A stretch of DNA of 64,000 nucleotides, from the NCBI RefSeq assembly GCF_023715405.1, contig NZ_JAMBOC010000001.1:1178001-1242000 (forward strand). Direction: 5' to 3'. The translations under genes and the position numbers were made by a program. Below the pieces are notes generated by a model. That model worked only from the letters and a program-made list of their open reading frames with translations, did not search any database and was not told the DNA's origin. The DNA is from Solibacillus isronensis (GTDB lineage Bacteria > Bacillota > Bacilli > Bacillales_A > Planococcaceae). Position 1 is the stretch's first letter, and each line of letters opens with the position of its first letter. Of this stretch, positions 1-8,132 are shown piece after piece.

Positions 1-525
1 TAAAATCGTACCTATCCTAAATATTGTCTGTTCGAGCTGCGGGTATTGCGATCGGTATTGCTCGAGCATTTCTTCTACTAACCGCTTATGATAGGAATAG
101 GCAAAAGCTTCATTGCCCCGGATTGGATCTGTTTCTTCTATCCATTGTGCATTATTTTCATAATAGCCGTAAGCCGCACCACTGGATGAAACGACAATCC
201 TTTTAACATTCGTCTTTACACATGCTTCCAGTATATTTTTTGTTCCTAATACATCGACCGAATATTCAAATTCCCGGTTACTATTCTTTCCAGGTGTAAC
301 AATTGAAGCCAAATGTACAACGACGTCAACATTATATTGTTCGAAATATTTCTGTGCTTCATCTGAGCGGACATCCAATTCGATATATTGTAGATTAGGA
401 TGTACTTCAAAAGGTGACGTTTTCCGAATATCAGCTGCTATTATTGAATGATTTGTAGTTTCCAGTAAATAGAGAACGAGCTGCTGTCCTAAATAACCGC
501 CCGCCCCTGTGATTAAAACGTTCAT
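1..525 (-). CDS. NAD-dependent epimerase/dehydratase (extended SDR), C-terminus cut by window edge
   Basis: The reading frame starts with ATG at 525 and runs off the window at base 1, giving 175 visible residues. The N-terminus MNVLITGAGGYLGQQ is the Rossmann GxxGxxG dinucleotide motif. It is followed by an acidic D at the end of strand 2 (AADIRK), a VVHLAS segment, the VVSSSGAAYG serine and a YSYHK catalytic Tyr-x-x-x-Lys. This is the pattern of extended short-chain dehydrogenases acting on sugars or sugar acids. Its ATG overlaps the TGA of the upstream BASS transporter gene (ATGA at 522-525), so it is the last visible member of the GntR cassette. The substrate cannot be told from the sequence. 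Confidence 0.9.
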   Translation of the reverse strand, partial: MNVLITGAGGYLGQQLVLYLLETTNHSIIAADIRKTSPFEVHPNLQYIELDVRSDEAQKYFEQYNVDVVVHLASIVTPGKNSNREFEYSVDVLGTKNILEACVKTNVKRIVVSSSGAAYGYYENNAQWIEETDPIRGNEAFAYSYHKRLVEEMLEQYRSQYPQLEQTIFRIGTIL

Positions 526-1451
526 GCCTGGACCTCCTGTTGAACTGTGACAATTGCTTCGGGAGCGCGCCTTGACCAGAAAGTTGCGATTGCTAAACCG
601 GAAATAATATGCCAGATTCCCCACATTGCCGCAACCAGCGCCATGCCTCCCAGACCTCCAAAGAAGGTAAAGATGAGTACGAGGCCGAGACCCGAATTTT
701 GAATACCAACCTCAATTGCGATTGCTCTTCTGTCGCGCTCATTCACTTTTAATGCACGGGAAGAGAAATAGCCGATGCAAATCGCCAGTAAATTTTGCAG
801 GATCACGACCCAAACAACAGCTCCAACATTATTAATAAACGCATCAAAATTATTCGCTACCATAATGACAACAAACAACACGAAAATGACGATCGATAGT
901 TTCATCATTATCTGGTTGAAGCGGGCTGCAAATTTCGGGAATTTTTTTCGAATATACATCCCGATAATAAGCGGCAGACCGAGCATAAAGAAAATTGTCG
1001 TGAACATATCGACAACACTAATACTGAACGATGTCATCATCTCTTTTGTTGGACCATATAAAGACGCCCAAAACATCGTGTTCAGCGGTGTCATGACAAT
1101 TGCCAAAACCGTGGAAATGGCTGACATGCTGATCGACAGTGGTGTATTGCCTTTTGCATAATGCGTTAAAAAATTCGATAAATTTCCTCCTGGACAAGCG
1201 GCGACTAAAAACAGACCTAACGCAATACTAGGAATCGGCTGAATAATGCTGACAAGTACAAATGTAATCGCCGGCAACAGGAAGAATTGACAAGCAAGGC
1301 CGATTAACGCCGGTTTGGGAGTCTTTAACGATCTCTTAAAATCTGAAACTTGCAGATCGAGCGCTACGCCAAACATGATAAATCCAATGACGATGTTCAT
1401 TATTAACAAGGCCGTCTCATTAAAGTTGATTTGAATAGTATCGATTCCCAT
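522..1451 (-). CDS. Bile acid:sodium symporter (BASS) family transporter
   Basis: A 309-residue hydrophobic protein with about nine to ten membrane segments. It carries the family hallmark VAACPGGNLSNFLTHYAKGN near residues 80-100 and a second conserved stretch EVGIQNSGLGLVL near residue 245. BASS proteins carry organic anions such as 2-oxo acids, pantoate or glucosinolate precursors with sodium, and true bile acids are rarely the bacterial substrate. It lies 3 bases after the ThDP enzyme gene and overlaps the epimerase gene by 4 bases. I infer that it imports the organic acid degraded by this cassette. Confidence 0.88.
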   Translation of the reverse strand: MGIDTIQINFNETALLIMNIVIGFIMFGVALDLQVSDFKRSLKTPKPALIGLACQFFLLPAITFVLVSIIQPIPSIALGLFLVAACPGGNLSNFLTHYAKGNTPLSISMSAISTVLAIVMTPLNTMFWASLYGPTKEMMTSFSISVVDMFTTIFFMLGLPLIIGMYIRKKFPKFAARFNQIMMKLSIVIFVLFVVIMVANNFDAFINNVGAVVWVVILQNLLAICIGYFSSRALKVNERDRRAIAIEVGIQNSGLGLVLIFTFFGGLGGMALVAAMWGIWHIISGLAIATFWSRRAPEAIVTVQQEVQA

Positions 1452-1454
1452 ATA

Positions 1455-3203
1455 TTATTTTCCCTTCGGTTCGGCGTGCATATCTTTGAAATAGCGTAAC
1501 CCTGGCGCCCACATATGCTTGACCGGGTCGACCTCTGTATGAATGACTGTACACTTTCCTACTGAAATAGAAGTTAGAAGGGCCTGTTCCAGCTGGTCAA
1601 ACGTTTCTACATATTCGCCATGTGCTCCCATTGCTTTCGCTACTAGGTCAAATCGAATCTCACCTAAATCGGCATTGATGCTTTCGTGTGGATCCAAAGT
1701 TTTTTTCAACATAGTTTTAATCGGTCTTAGCGCAAAATGCTGATTCATTTTCACCATGCCCCATTGTTTATCACAAAGCACGATATAGACGACATGCAGA
1801 TTGTTGCGCACAGCTGTTTCGATTTCCTGCGGATGGAAGCCCATTGCCCCGTCACCGATAATACATAAAACCGGCTGTTCTGGCTTGGCAACTGCCGCCC
1901 CGAGTGCCTGACCGACACCTGCACCGAGCATACCGAATTTAAATGTCGATAAAAGCGGCATTTCATCATTCACTTCATAATAGAAGTTCGACCAGATGGC
2001 TGTATTGCCACCGTCAATGACAAGTGGTGTATTTTTAGGGAATATTTGATTGGCCATATGCGGGATTTGTGCTGGATTTAAAGGTGAATTTTTATCCGTT
2101 GTATGCTCATTCAATTTTTTCCGGTGCGCCCTTTTCGATTCAATATGTTTTTCAATCATCTGTTTTCGATTTGTATCAATTACGGTTTCAGTATCTCGAT
2201 TTAGTACAACTAGCAACTCTTGTAAAAATGCTTTAATATCTGCCTGAATCAATAGTTCAGCAGGTTTATTTGCTCCAAGAATGGAAGGTTCCAAATCTAC
2301 TTGTATGACCGTTTGATGTGCATTCCAGTAAGGTGCTTTCCCCCACCAGTCCGTTTCACCGAGACGAGACCCTAATACTAATACAACATCCGCATCGTTT
2401 CGTACATTATTATTTGTTTCAATATGCACCATTGACATCATAAGCGGATTATCCTCGCTCATCGCACCGCGCCCTGCCCAGCTCGTCGTAACCATCGCCT
2501 GCAGTTTTTCCGCAACTTCAGTCAGTTCTTTTTTTGCGCCTGCATGAATGACACCGCTGCCTGCATGAATGATCGGGAATGTAGCTGAATTCAGTAATTG
2601 GGCTGTTCGTTCAACCTGATAGTTCGATGCTTTTGGCAGCTCTAGCATGCGGTATTGCGAAGGTTCCCAAAAATTCAGTTCACAACTGACTTTCGTATTC
2701 ATAATGTTTTCCGGGATATCCAAATGAACGACGCCCGGACGCCCTTCATAGCATTTGCGCAATGCCATCCGCAGCATTTCAGGGATACGGTCAAATGAAG
2801 GTACTGCTTCACTCCATTTAGCAAACTGTTTAATTGTTGAAGTCTGGTCAAAACACTGGTACGTTCCGCCACGGTCTGGATACATGATACCTGTCCGTCT
2901 TGCACTCGTAATGCACAACACGCGATTTGCTTCTGCTTCTTCTACTACTAAACCCGGCAGAATATTAGCTACACCCGGTCCATTACTCGCCATACATACA
3001 CCTAAACGATTTGTCACCCTCGCATAAGCACCTGCCATATGTGCCGCACTTGTTTCATGGCGTGGTGATATGAGCTCAATTCCATTTTTTTGCAAGTTCG
3101 AATAAAAGCCGAAATACGTCCCGTCAATAATTCCAAAGATGTTATCCACACCTTCTTTTGCCAACATTTTTGCTACTACTTCTCCACCTGACATTGTTGC
3201 CAT
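1455..3203 (-). CDS. ThDP-dependent enzyme, acetolactate synthase/2-oxoacid decarboxylase superfamily
   Basis: 582 residues, the usual size for the IlvB-like superfamily. The activating glutamate lies in SPRHETSAAHMAGAYAR (about residue 50), a GPG loop in ASNGPGVANILPG, and the ThDP/Mg motif is GDGAMGFHPQEIETAVRNN (about residue 450). The start at 3203 has an AAGGGGG ribosome site 8 bases upstream and lies inside the end of the alcohol dehydrogenase gene. It is not the biosynthetic acetolactate synthase: there is no ilvN or ilvC next to it. With an iron-type alcohol dehydrogenase and an acid transporter alongside, decarboxylation of a 2-oxo acid to an aldehyde is the simplest inference. The substrate is unknown. 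Confidence 0.85.
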   Translation of the reverse strand: MATMSGGEVVAKMLAKEGVDNIFGIIDGTYFGFYSNLQKNGIELISPRHETSAAHMAGAYARVTNRLGVCMASNGPGVANILPGLVVEEAEANRVLCITSARRTGIMYPDRGGTYQCFDQTSTIKQFAKWSEAVPSFDRIPEMLRMALRKCYEGRPGVVHLDIPENIMNTKVSCELNFWEPSQYRMLELPKASNYQVERTAQLLNSATFPIIHAGSGVIHAGAKKELTEVAEKLQAMVTTSWAGRGAMSEDNPLMMSMVHIETNNNVRNDADVVLVLGSRLGETDWWGKAPYWNAHQTVIQVDLEPSILGANKPAELLIQADIKAFLQELLVVLNRDTETVIDTNRKQMIEKHIESKRAHRKKLNEHTTDKNSPLNPAQIPHMANQIFPKNTPLVIDGGNTAIWSNFYYEVNDEMPLLSTFKFGMLGAGVGQALGAAVAKPEQPVLCIIGDGAMGFHPQEIETAVRNNLHVVYIVLCDKQWGMVKMNQHFALRPIKTMLKKTLDPHESINADLGEIRFDLVAKAMGAHGEYVETFDQLEQALLTSISVGKCTVIHTEVDPVKHMWAPGLRYFKDMHAEPKGK

Positions 3204-4345
3204 TCCACAATTCCCCCTTCAATTTGTAAACGCTTTCTTAATTGCTTAAAAATTACTTCAATATCCTCAATATTCGGTACTTTCCTGTTTGTTAGAATCC
3301 CATTGCCGGATAACGTCTGCTCCGCAAGTTGCTCGATCACTTCATCTGTCAATAAAGGTGCAATCTGTTGTGCGCTCTTCCAAATGTACTGTTTTCTGTT
3401 CAGCTCATCCAAATAACCGCTTAAAAATTGAGTACTGTTCAACCCGATGATTTTTGCTATTTCCTCGTAACGTTCATACGCGCTTTCCAGTGAGTATTGG
3501 ATGACAAACGGGTGCATTAGTGCAACACATTGTCCATGTGGCATATGGAATTTTACGCCGAGTGCTCGACCTGTTGCATGTGCCAAATTTGTCGAAGAGT
3601 TGGAAAACGCAATTCCCGCATAAAAGCTACCCATTAATAATTGCTGCCTCGCTTCCATGTTGTCCGGTTGTACAAAAACCGTCTCAATATTTCTTGAAAT
3701 ACAGGATATCGCTTCTTTTGCAAAAAAGTCACTCATAGTATTTGCCTTCGTTGAAACAAAAGCTTCGATAGCATGTGTTAATGCATCCAGCGCCGTAAAA
3801 CTTGTAACGGGTGGTGGCACATTTACCGTAAGCATTGCATCTAAAATAACGACATCCGGAATAAAACTCGGGTGTGCAGGATTAACCTTTTTTTGAAGCT
3901 TTTCGTCTGTAATTACCGTTACTTTTGTCGCTTCAGAACCAGTCCCCGCCGTAGTAGGAACTGCGATAAACGGCAAGCGGTGCAATTCAGCCAGGTTTGG
4001 AATATCATTTAAACTCAAGTTCGGATTCACCGCAAAAACAGCCACCGCTTTCGCTAAGTCAATGACACTCCCGCCACCGATGGCAATGACACCATCACAG
4101 TTGTTTACTATGAGCTCGGCTAATGCCTTTTCCAGTTCAAATGTTGTTGGCTCCCCTTTAGATATTTCATAAAAATGCGCATTAGGGAGTTCCTGCTTAA
4201 AAATATTTAATTGACTGGCTATTGCGCTTCTGCTGTAAATGATGAATGGCCGCTTTATCTTTCTTTGTTCCGTTTCCACTGATAATCGTTGAAATGAATC
4301 GATACCTGCAACAATTTTTATAGGTAGAAAAAGTTCATAGATCAT
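3176..4345 (-). CDS. Iron-containing (group III) alcohol dehydrogenase
   Basis: 389 residues. The NAD-binding glycine cluster is AIGGGSVIDLAKA (about residue 93), followed by AVPTTAGTGSEATKVTVI (about residue 132). The metal-ligand regions are DALTHAIEAFVS and FHMPHGQCVALMHP. Group III enzymes interconvert alcohols and aldehydes with NAD(P). Its ATG overlaps the GntR gene stop (ATGA 4342-4345), so the two are translationally coupled. The product probably handles the aldehyde made by the downstream ThDP enzyme, or prepares a hydroxy compound for it. A cre-like sequence sits in the 3' end of this gene. Confidence 0.92.
   Translation of the reverse strand: MIYELFLPIKIVAGIDSFQRLSVETEQRKIKRPFIIYSRSAIASQLNIFKQELPNAHFYEISKGEPTTFELEKALAELIVNNCDGVIAIGGGSVIDLAKAVAVFAVNPNLSLNDIPNLAELHRLPFIAVPTTAGTGSEATKVTVITDEKLQKKVNPAHPSFIPDVVILDAMLTVNVPPPVTSFTALDALTHAIEAFVSTKANTMSDFFAKEAISCISRNIETVFVQPDNMEARQQLLMGSFYAGIAFSNSSTNLAHATGRALGVKFHMPHGQCVALMHPFVIQYSLESAYERYEEIAKIIGLNSTQFLSGYLDELNRKQYIWKSAQQIAPLLTDEVIEQLAEQTLSGNGILTNRKVPNIEDIEVIFKQLRKRLQIEGGIVEWQQCQVEK
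3224..3239. promoter_or_regulatory. Candidate catabolite-responsive element (cre)
   Basis: TTGTAAACGCTTTCTT matches the CcpA-site consensus WTGNAANCGNWNNCWW at every fixed position. It lies at the 3' end of the alcohol dehydrogenase gene, about 20 bases ahead of the ThDP gene start, where bound CcpA could act as a roadblock. A single degenerate 16-base match can arise by chance, but the location inside a carbon-catabolic operon makes it plausible. Confidence 0.4.
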
Positions 4346-5073
4346 GAAGTTACACCTCCTGCTGTCCTTTTCGTTTTCAGTTTCAACATATAAAGTTCTG
4401 GATGGAACAGGCTACTGTAATATTCAATCACTTCACCTTGTACACCCAAAATGACCCGTTCAATATTTAAAACATTCGTATAAGGCTTCAAATCGAGGAG
4501 TTTCGCATCCTCTTCACTAATTGGGCTACAGCGAATCGTCTGTTCAGCTTCGACCATTGTAATATTCAACTCTTTTTCGATAATGTCATAGATCGTCGCT
4601 TCATTCAGATTGTATGCGGCTATTTGTTTCCCTAAATGAGTTGGATAAAAATGCCGTTCGATGGAGATTGGCTGGTCATCAGCTGTTCGTACTCTGGAAA
4701 TGCCAAATAATATGGATTGCCCTAATATTTCATTCGCTTCCGGGAAGTTATCAATATTTTTCGCATAAAGCAGTTTCGCTCCTGGCTTCATTCCCATTTG
4801 CCTGACCGTATCTGTAAAACTATTCAAAGAATTAAGCCAGTCATGTACCGTCTTATTTTTTGTAATAAACGTTCCTTTTCCATGGATTTTTTTCAGTACC
4901 CCATCATGCACTAAATGCTTTACCGCCTCTCTCACTGTTGATCGGCTCACGGAAAAGCGCTCCATTAATTCACGTTCGCTCGGAATTTTCTCCACATATT
5001 TCCCTTCAACAATTTCAGTTTTCAATAAATCCTTCAGTTGAATATGTAACGGAATATGATTTTCAAAGTTCAA
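4342..5073 (-). CDS. GntR-family transcriptional regulator (HutC/UTRA type)
   Basis: An N-terminal winged helix (IPSERELMERFSVSRSTVREAVKHL) is followed by a UTRA effector domain whose conserved part includes ISRVRTADDQPISIERHFYP. I chose the TTG start at 5073 because a perfect GGAGGT lies 7 bases upstream. The ATG at 5103 has no such site and would add ten residues. This gives 243 residues, typical of the subfamily. UTRA domains bind small molecules, often sugar or amino-acid derivatives. As the first gene of the cassette it probably represses its own operon and is released by the cassette's substrate. Confidence 0.9.
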   Translation of the reverse strand: MNFENHIPLHIQLKDLLKTEIVEGKYVEKIPSERELMERFSVSRSTVREAVKHLVHDGVLKKIHGKGTFITKNKTVHDWLNSLNSFTDTVRQMGMKPGAKLLYAKNIDNFPEANEILGQSILFGISRVRTADDQPISIERHFYPTHLGKQIAAYNLNEATIYDIIEKELNITMVEAEQTIRCSPISEEDAKLLDLKPYTNVLNIERVILGVQGEVIEYYSSLFHPELYMLKLKTKRTAGGVTS

Positions 5074-5239
5074 TGTACCCACCTCCATTGGTCCGCACAT
5101 CATAACGTCCGTACCAGTTCACTTTGTAAAATTGATTATAGGGGTACTTTCCAATAATTACAATAAATTTTCAGAATTTTCTAATATATGATTCTTCTAT
5201 AATATTTCACACTATTATTTCCAAAAAATGATAAAAATA

Positions 5240-5285
5240 AAAATTCCCCATTTCCTAAATCTTTACCGATGAAGGAATGGGGAAT
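5240..5285 (-). terminator. Intrinsic terminator of the ABC exporter operon
   Basis: The arms ATTCCCCAT (5243-5251) and ATGGGGAAT (5277-5285) pair, with a few more pairs inside. Read on the minus strand, the hairpin is followed by TTTTTATTTTTAT. It lies 55 bases beyond the stop of the ABC permease gene. Confidence 0.85.
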
Positions 5286-5339
5286 TTCATGTATTATATT
5301 TTTTTGCTATATTTAATTGTTATTAAAAAACTTTCCGTA

Positions 5340-6278
5340 TTAAGCCGTTACATCACGTTTCATAAAGTAAATGAACGTAATTGCTAAAAAGACGATTGCA
5401 TACACGATATTGACAACTAACGAGAACGTAAATGTTAATCCTTCAATCATCGGCATACTTCCCGGTGCATAAAACGATAAATCATTGGCAAACCAGACGT
5501 ATTTCGCAAAATCATATTGAGCGATAAACATTGTTGCCGTTGAACCCATCAACAAGATGAACAGCGATAAACTTACCGCTAACGTACTTGAACCAAAAAT
5601 CGTACCGATCATAAACGCAAATATAATCGTCATAATTGTTGAACCGAGCGAATAAAGTGTCGTTTCGACAAATGTATTTTCCACCGTTTCCTGCACAACT
5701 TGCCCATCAACGACTGATAACGCAATTGCACTGTCCGTACCGAACAATGCCATACCGACAATTAATGCGACAACGATTCCAGCGGCAAAAAGTACAATTC
5801 CATAAAGAATAGACGCTACAAGTTTCGAAAGTAAAATTTTCCATCTTGCAACAGGTCGTGTAAGAAGCATTTTAATCGTACCAGTACCAAACTCTGATGA
5901 TACAATACCTGCAGCAATAACAACTGTAAAGATGCTTGTTACCATAATTGTCAATGTTAACGATAAGTCCATATGTTCCGTAAAGGTCATTGCATTTGAT
6001 GATGGTAAATCATTGGCGATACGATATTCGGCCATTGCAATTTCTTCCTTGAAATATTGCTCATCTTCCGGCATTAAATCTTCTGAAGCAAGCATTTCTT
6101 TTGGATGGGCCATCATTTCTTCATTTGCTGCTAAGCGCGCTTCTTTTGTACTTGAATCCACATCATAATATTTGTTCATCCCTGCAACGAATACGATTAG
6201 TACAATTAAAAGCCCGCACATGATCCAAGCATTTTTTTGCGACCACATTTTGATCCATTCATTTTTAACGTATTGCAT
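5340..6278 (-). CDS. ABC-2 type exporter, membrane subunit
   Basis: 312 residues when started at the ATG at 6278, which has GGAGGTG 6 bases upstream. The ATG at 6293 lies within that ribosome-site region and is unlikely. There is one N-terminal membrane segment (WIMCGLLIVLIVFVAGM), an extracytoplasmic acidic loop of about 70 residues, then about five further membrane segments. The cytoplasmic motif GTGTIKMLLTRPVARW is typical of NatB/BcrB-like permeases. It pairs with the ATPase gene, which it overlaps by 14 bases. The exported substrate is unknown; lantibiotic, bacitracin-like or sodium export are all possible. Confidence 0.87.
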   Translation of the reverse strand: MQYVKNEWIKMWSQKNAWIMCGLLIVLIVFVAGMNKYYDVDSSTKEARLAANEEMMAHPKEMLASEDLMPEDEQYFKEEIAMAEYRIANDLPSSNAMTFTEHMDLSLTLTIMVTSIFTVVIAAGIVSSEFGTGTIKMLLTRPVARWKILLSKLVASILYGIVLFAAGIVVALIVGMALFGTDSAIALSVVDGQVVQETVENTFVETTLYSLGSTIMTIIFAFMIGTIFGSSTLAVSLSLFILLMGSTATMFIAQYDFAKYVWFANDLSFYAPGSMPMIEGLTFTFSLVVNIVYAIVFLAITFIYFMKRDVTA

Positions 6279-7170
6279 CGATTGCACCTCCACCTGTCAT
6301 CTCGATAAATTGATCTTCAAGACGTTTTTGAATCGGCTGGATCGTATATAGATCAATACCCGATTCAACTAGTTTACGAATAAGTGCAGGCACTTCTTCT
6401 TTTGTTAGATTGACTACGTAGCCGCCATTCTCTTTTGTTAACGGCTCTTCGAACATCGCCTGAAGCTGATCCGGCTGGCCGACTTCAATGTAATATTGTG
6501 CTGCCTCGACATGTTGCAGTTCACGAATATCAATCAGCTCACCATTTTGAATAATCGCGATCCGGTCTACCATTAACTCGATTTCGGATAAAAGGTGACT
6601 CGATACAACGATGGCGACATTATCCTCTACGGCAATTTTACGCAAATACATACGGAATTCACGGATCCCAGCAGGGTCCAGACCATTTGTCGGCTCATCC
6701 AAAATTAAAAACTTTGGACGGTGCAGCATCGCTTGTGCCAGTCCAAGGCGTTGACGCATCCCTAACGAATATGTTTTCACTTTTTCATGAATACGATTTT
6801 GCAGACCGACTTGCGCTACAACTTCATCAATACGCTGTTTCGTTACACCTTTATGCATTCGGGCAAAGTGCTGTAAGTTTTTATACCCTGACATATATTT
6901 ATACATTTCCGGGTTTTCAACGATTACACCGATGTTACTGATCGCTTCTTCATAATTTGTCGAAAGCTGTTTCCCATCGATGATTACTTCTCCTTTAGAA
7001 GGATACATTAACCCCGTCATCATACGGATTGTCGTGGTTTTACCCGCTCCATTTGGCCCCAAAAATCCGGTAATTTGCCCCGGGTAAAAGTCCAGGTTCA
7101 AGTCTTTAATAATGTGTTTGCCTTTAATCGTTTTGTTCAAATTTTTAATTTCCACAATTGGCTGTGACAA
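6265..7170 (-). CDS. ABC-2 type exporter, ATP-binding subunit
   Basis: Walker A GPNGAGKTT, signature SLGMRQRLGLAQA and Walker B FLILDEPTNGLDP are all intact, with an H-loop in SSHLL. The family is the drug/lantibiotic-type exporter ATPase with a C-terminal extension of about 90 residues. I prefer the TTG at 7170 (AGGTG 7 bases upstream), giving 301 residues. An ATG at 7212 is possible but would add 14 residues that do not align with the family start (IVEIKNLNK). It forms a two-gene operon with the permease. Confidence 0.92.
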   Translation of the reverse strand: MSQPIVEIKNLNKTIKGKHIIKDLNLDFYPGQITGFLGPNGAGKTTTIRMMTGLMYPSKGEVIIDGKQLSTNYEEAISNIGVIVENPEMYKYMSGYKNLQHFARMHKGVTKQRIDEVVAQVGLQNRIHEKVKTYSLGMRQRLGLAQAMLHRPKFLILDEPTNGLDPAGIREFRMYLRKIAVEDNVAIVVSSHLLSEIELMVDRIAIIQNGELIDIRELQHVEAAQYYIEVGQPDQLQAMFEEPLTKENGGYVVNLTKEEVPALIRKLVESGIDLYTIQPIQKRLEDQFIEMTGGGAIDAIR

Positions 7171-7327
7171 TTGCCCACACCTGCTTTCTGCTATTTCTTC
7201 TATTACAAGCATTTATTTGCGTACCTGGATGCTATGTAGTGACATGAATGACCTCACATGTAATAGATTCTAATTACTATACTGGTTGAGTTTGGAAAAA
7301 GTTTCATTAAATTTATAATTTAGCGAT

Positions 7328-7357
7328 AAAAAACCTCATCAGGTATTTCTGATGAGG
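7328..7357 (-). terminator. Intrinsic terminator of the GNAT gene
   Basis: A perfect 9-bp stem, CCTCATCAG / CTGATGAGG, is followed on the minus strand by TTTTTTAT. It lies just past the acetyltransferase stop at 7370. Confidence 0.9.
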
Positions 7358-7369
7358 CGAAACCAGTTA

Positions 7370-7918
7370 TTAGTATTCTCCAACCCATTCGTCTTTCAAC
7401 AGACCATATACTGCATGATCAACATAGTGATTGTACAGCCATTCCGCCTGACGGATTGTCCCTTCATGCATAAAACCAAGACGCTCCGCAATATGACGAC
7501 TTTTCGTATTATTAACAGCAGCATGAATTTCAACTTTTCCAAGCTTATATTCGTTGAAGGCGATATCAATGATGCCTTTCACAGCGCGTGTCATAATGCC
7601 TTCCCCTTGATATTCTTCATCTAAAAAGTAGCCGATCTCGCATTTTTTCAGAGACCAATTAATGGTATTGATCGAGACTTTCCCCACAAATTGCCCTTTA
7701 TAAAAAATCGCTGTATCCAGACCTTCACGCTTTGCGAATTTTTCTAAATTCATTGCGGCAAAATCGCGTGTATCTTCAACAGTTTTTGTATTATCTACCC
7801 ACCCAAGCCATTCTCGTAAATAATCGCGTGAACGGTCAATGAAAGCAAAGATTTCTTCTGCATCATTTTGTGTAATTAATTTTAATTGAATTTCATTATC
7901 TACTTCATAAAAGAACAT
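7370..7918 (-). CDS. GNAT N-acetyltransferase, RimJ/RimL family (YdaF-like)
   Basis: 182 residues with the layout of ribosomal-protein-alanine/serine acetyltransferases: an N-terminal QLKLITQNDAEEIFAFI, the central EIGYFLDEEYQGEGIMTRAV acetyl-CoA loop (Q/R-x-x-G-x-G/A variant), then AAVNNTKSRHIAERLGFMHEG. The resemblance to Bacillus YdaF is strong. It is a single-gene unit with its own terminator. The acetylated target is not known. Confidence 0.88.
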   Translation of the reverse strand: MFFYEVDNEIQLKLITQNDAEEIFAFIDRSRDYLREWLGWVDNTKTVEDTRDFAAMNLEKFAKREGLDTAIFYKGQFVGKVSINTINWSLKKCEIGYFLDEEYQGEGIMTRAVKGIIDIAFNEYKLGKVEIHAAVNNTKSRHIAERLGFMHEGTIRQAEWLYNHYVDHAVYGLLKDEWVGEY

Positions 7919-8013
7919 TACTATCTCTCCAATCTAAGCTCCCATTTAAAACGATAAACCCTTTTTTATTTTCTTATCATATATAGCTATTTCCGAATAT
8001 GCAATTAAAATAT

Positions 8014-8116
8014 GTAAACCAACAATAATTTGTGTAAGTTTACCAATTTCACAACGTTAATCGTGCACTTTTTCAAGAAAATTCGCAATATTCCTGTTTA
8101 GTATTTTGGTAAACTA
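8014..8116. promoter_or_regulatory. Cluster of GTAAAC half-sites ahead of the HTH-TPR regulator
   Basis: Three related half-sites are present: GTAAACC (8014-8020), AAGTTTACCAA (8036-8046) and TTGGTAAACTA (8106-8116). The second and third form a 10-base inverted repeat 59 bases apart. The last copy sits where the promoter of the 8133 gene should be. This looks like an operator set, possibly for autoregulation by the gene's own HTH protein. Confidence 0.45.
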
Positions 8117-8132
8117 ACTATGAGGTGTTTTT

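Noticed and set aside
1455..3203. ThDP enzyme as the biosynthetic acetolactate synthase (IlvB)
   Set aside because: No ilvN/ilvC neighbours, the regulator is a catabolic-type GntR, and the surrounding genes are dehydrogenase and transporter.
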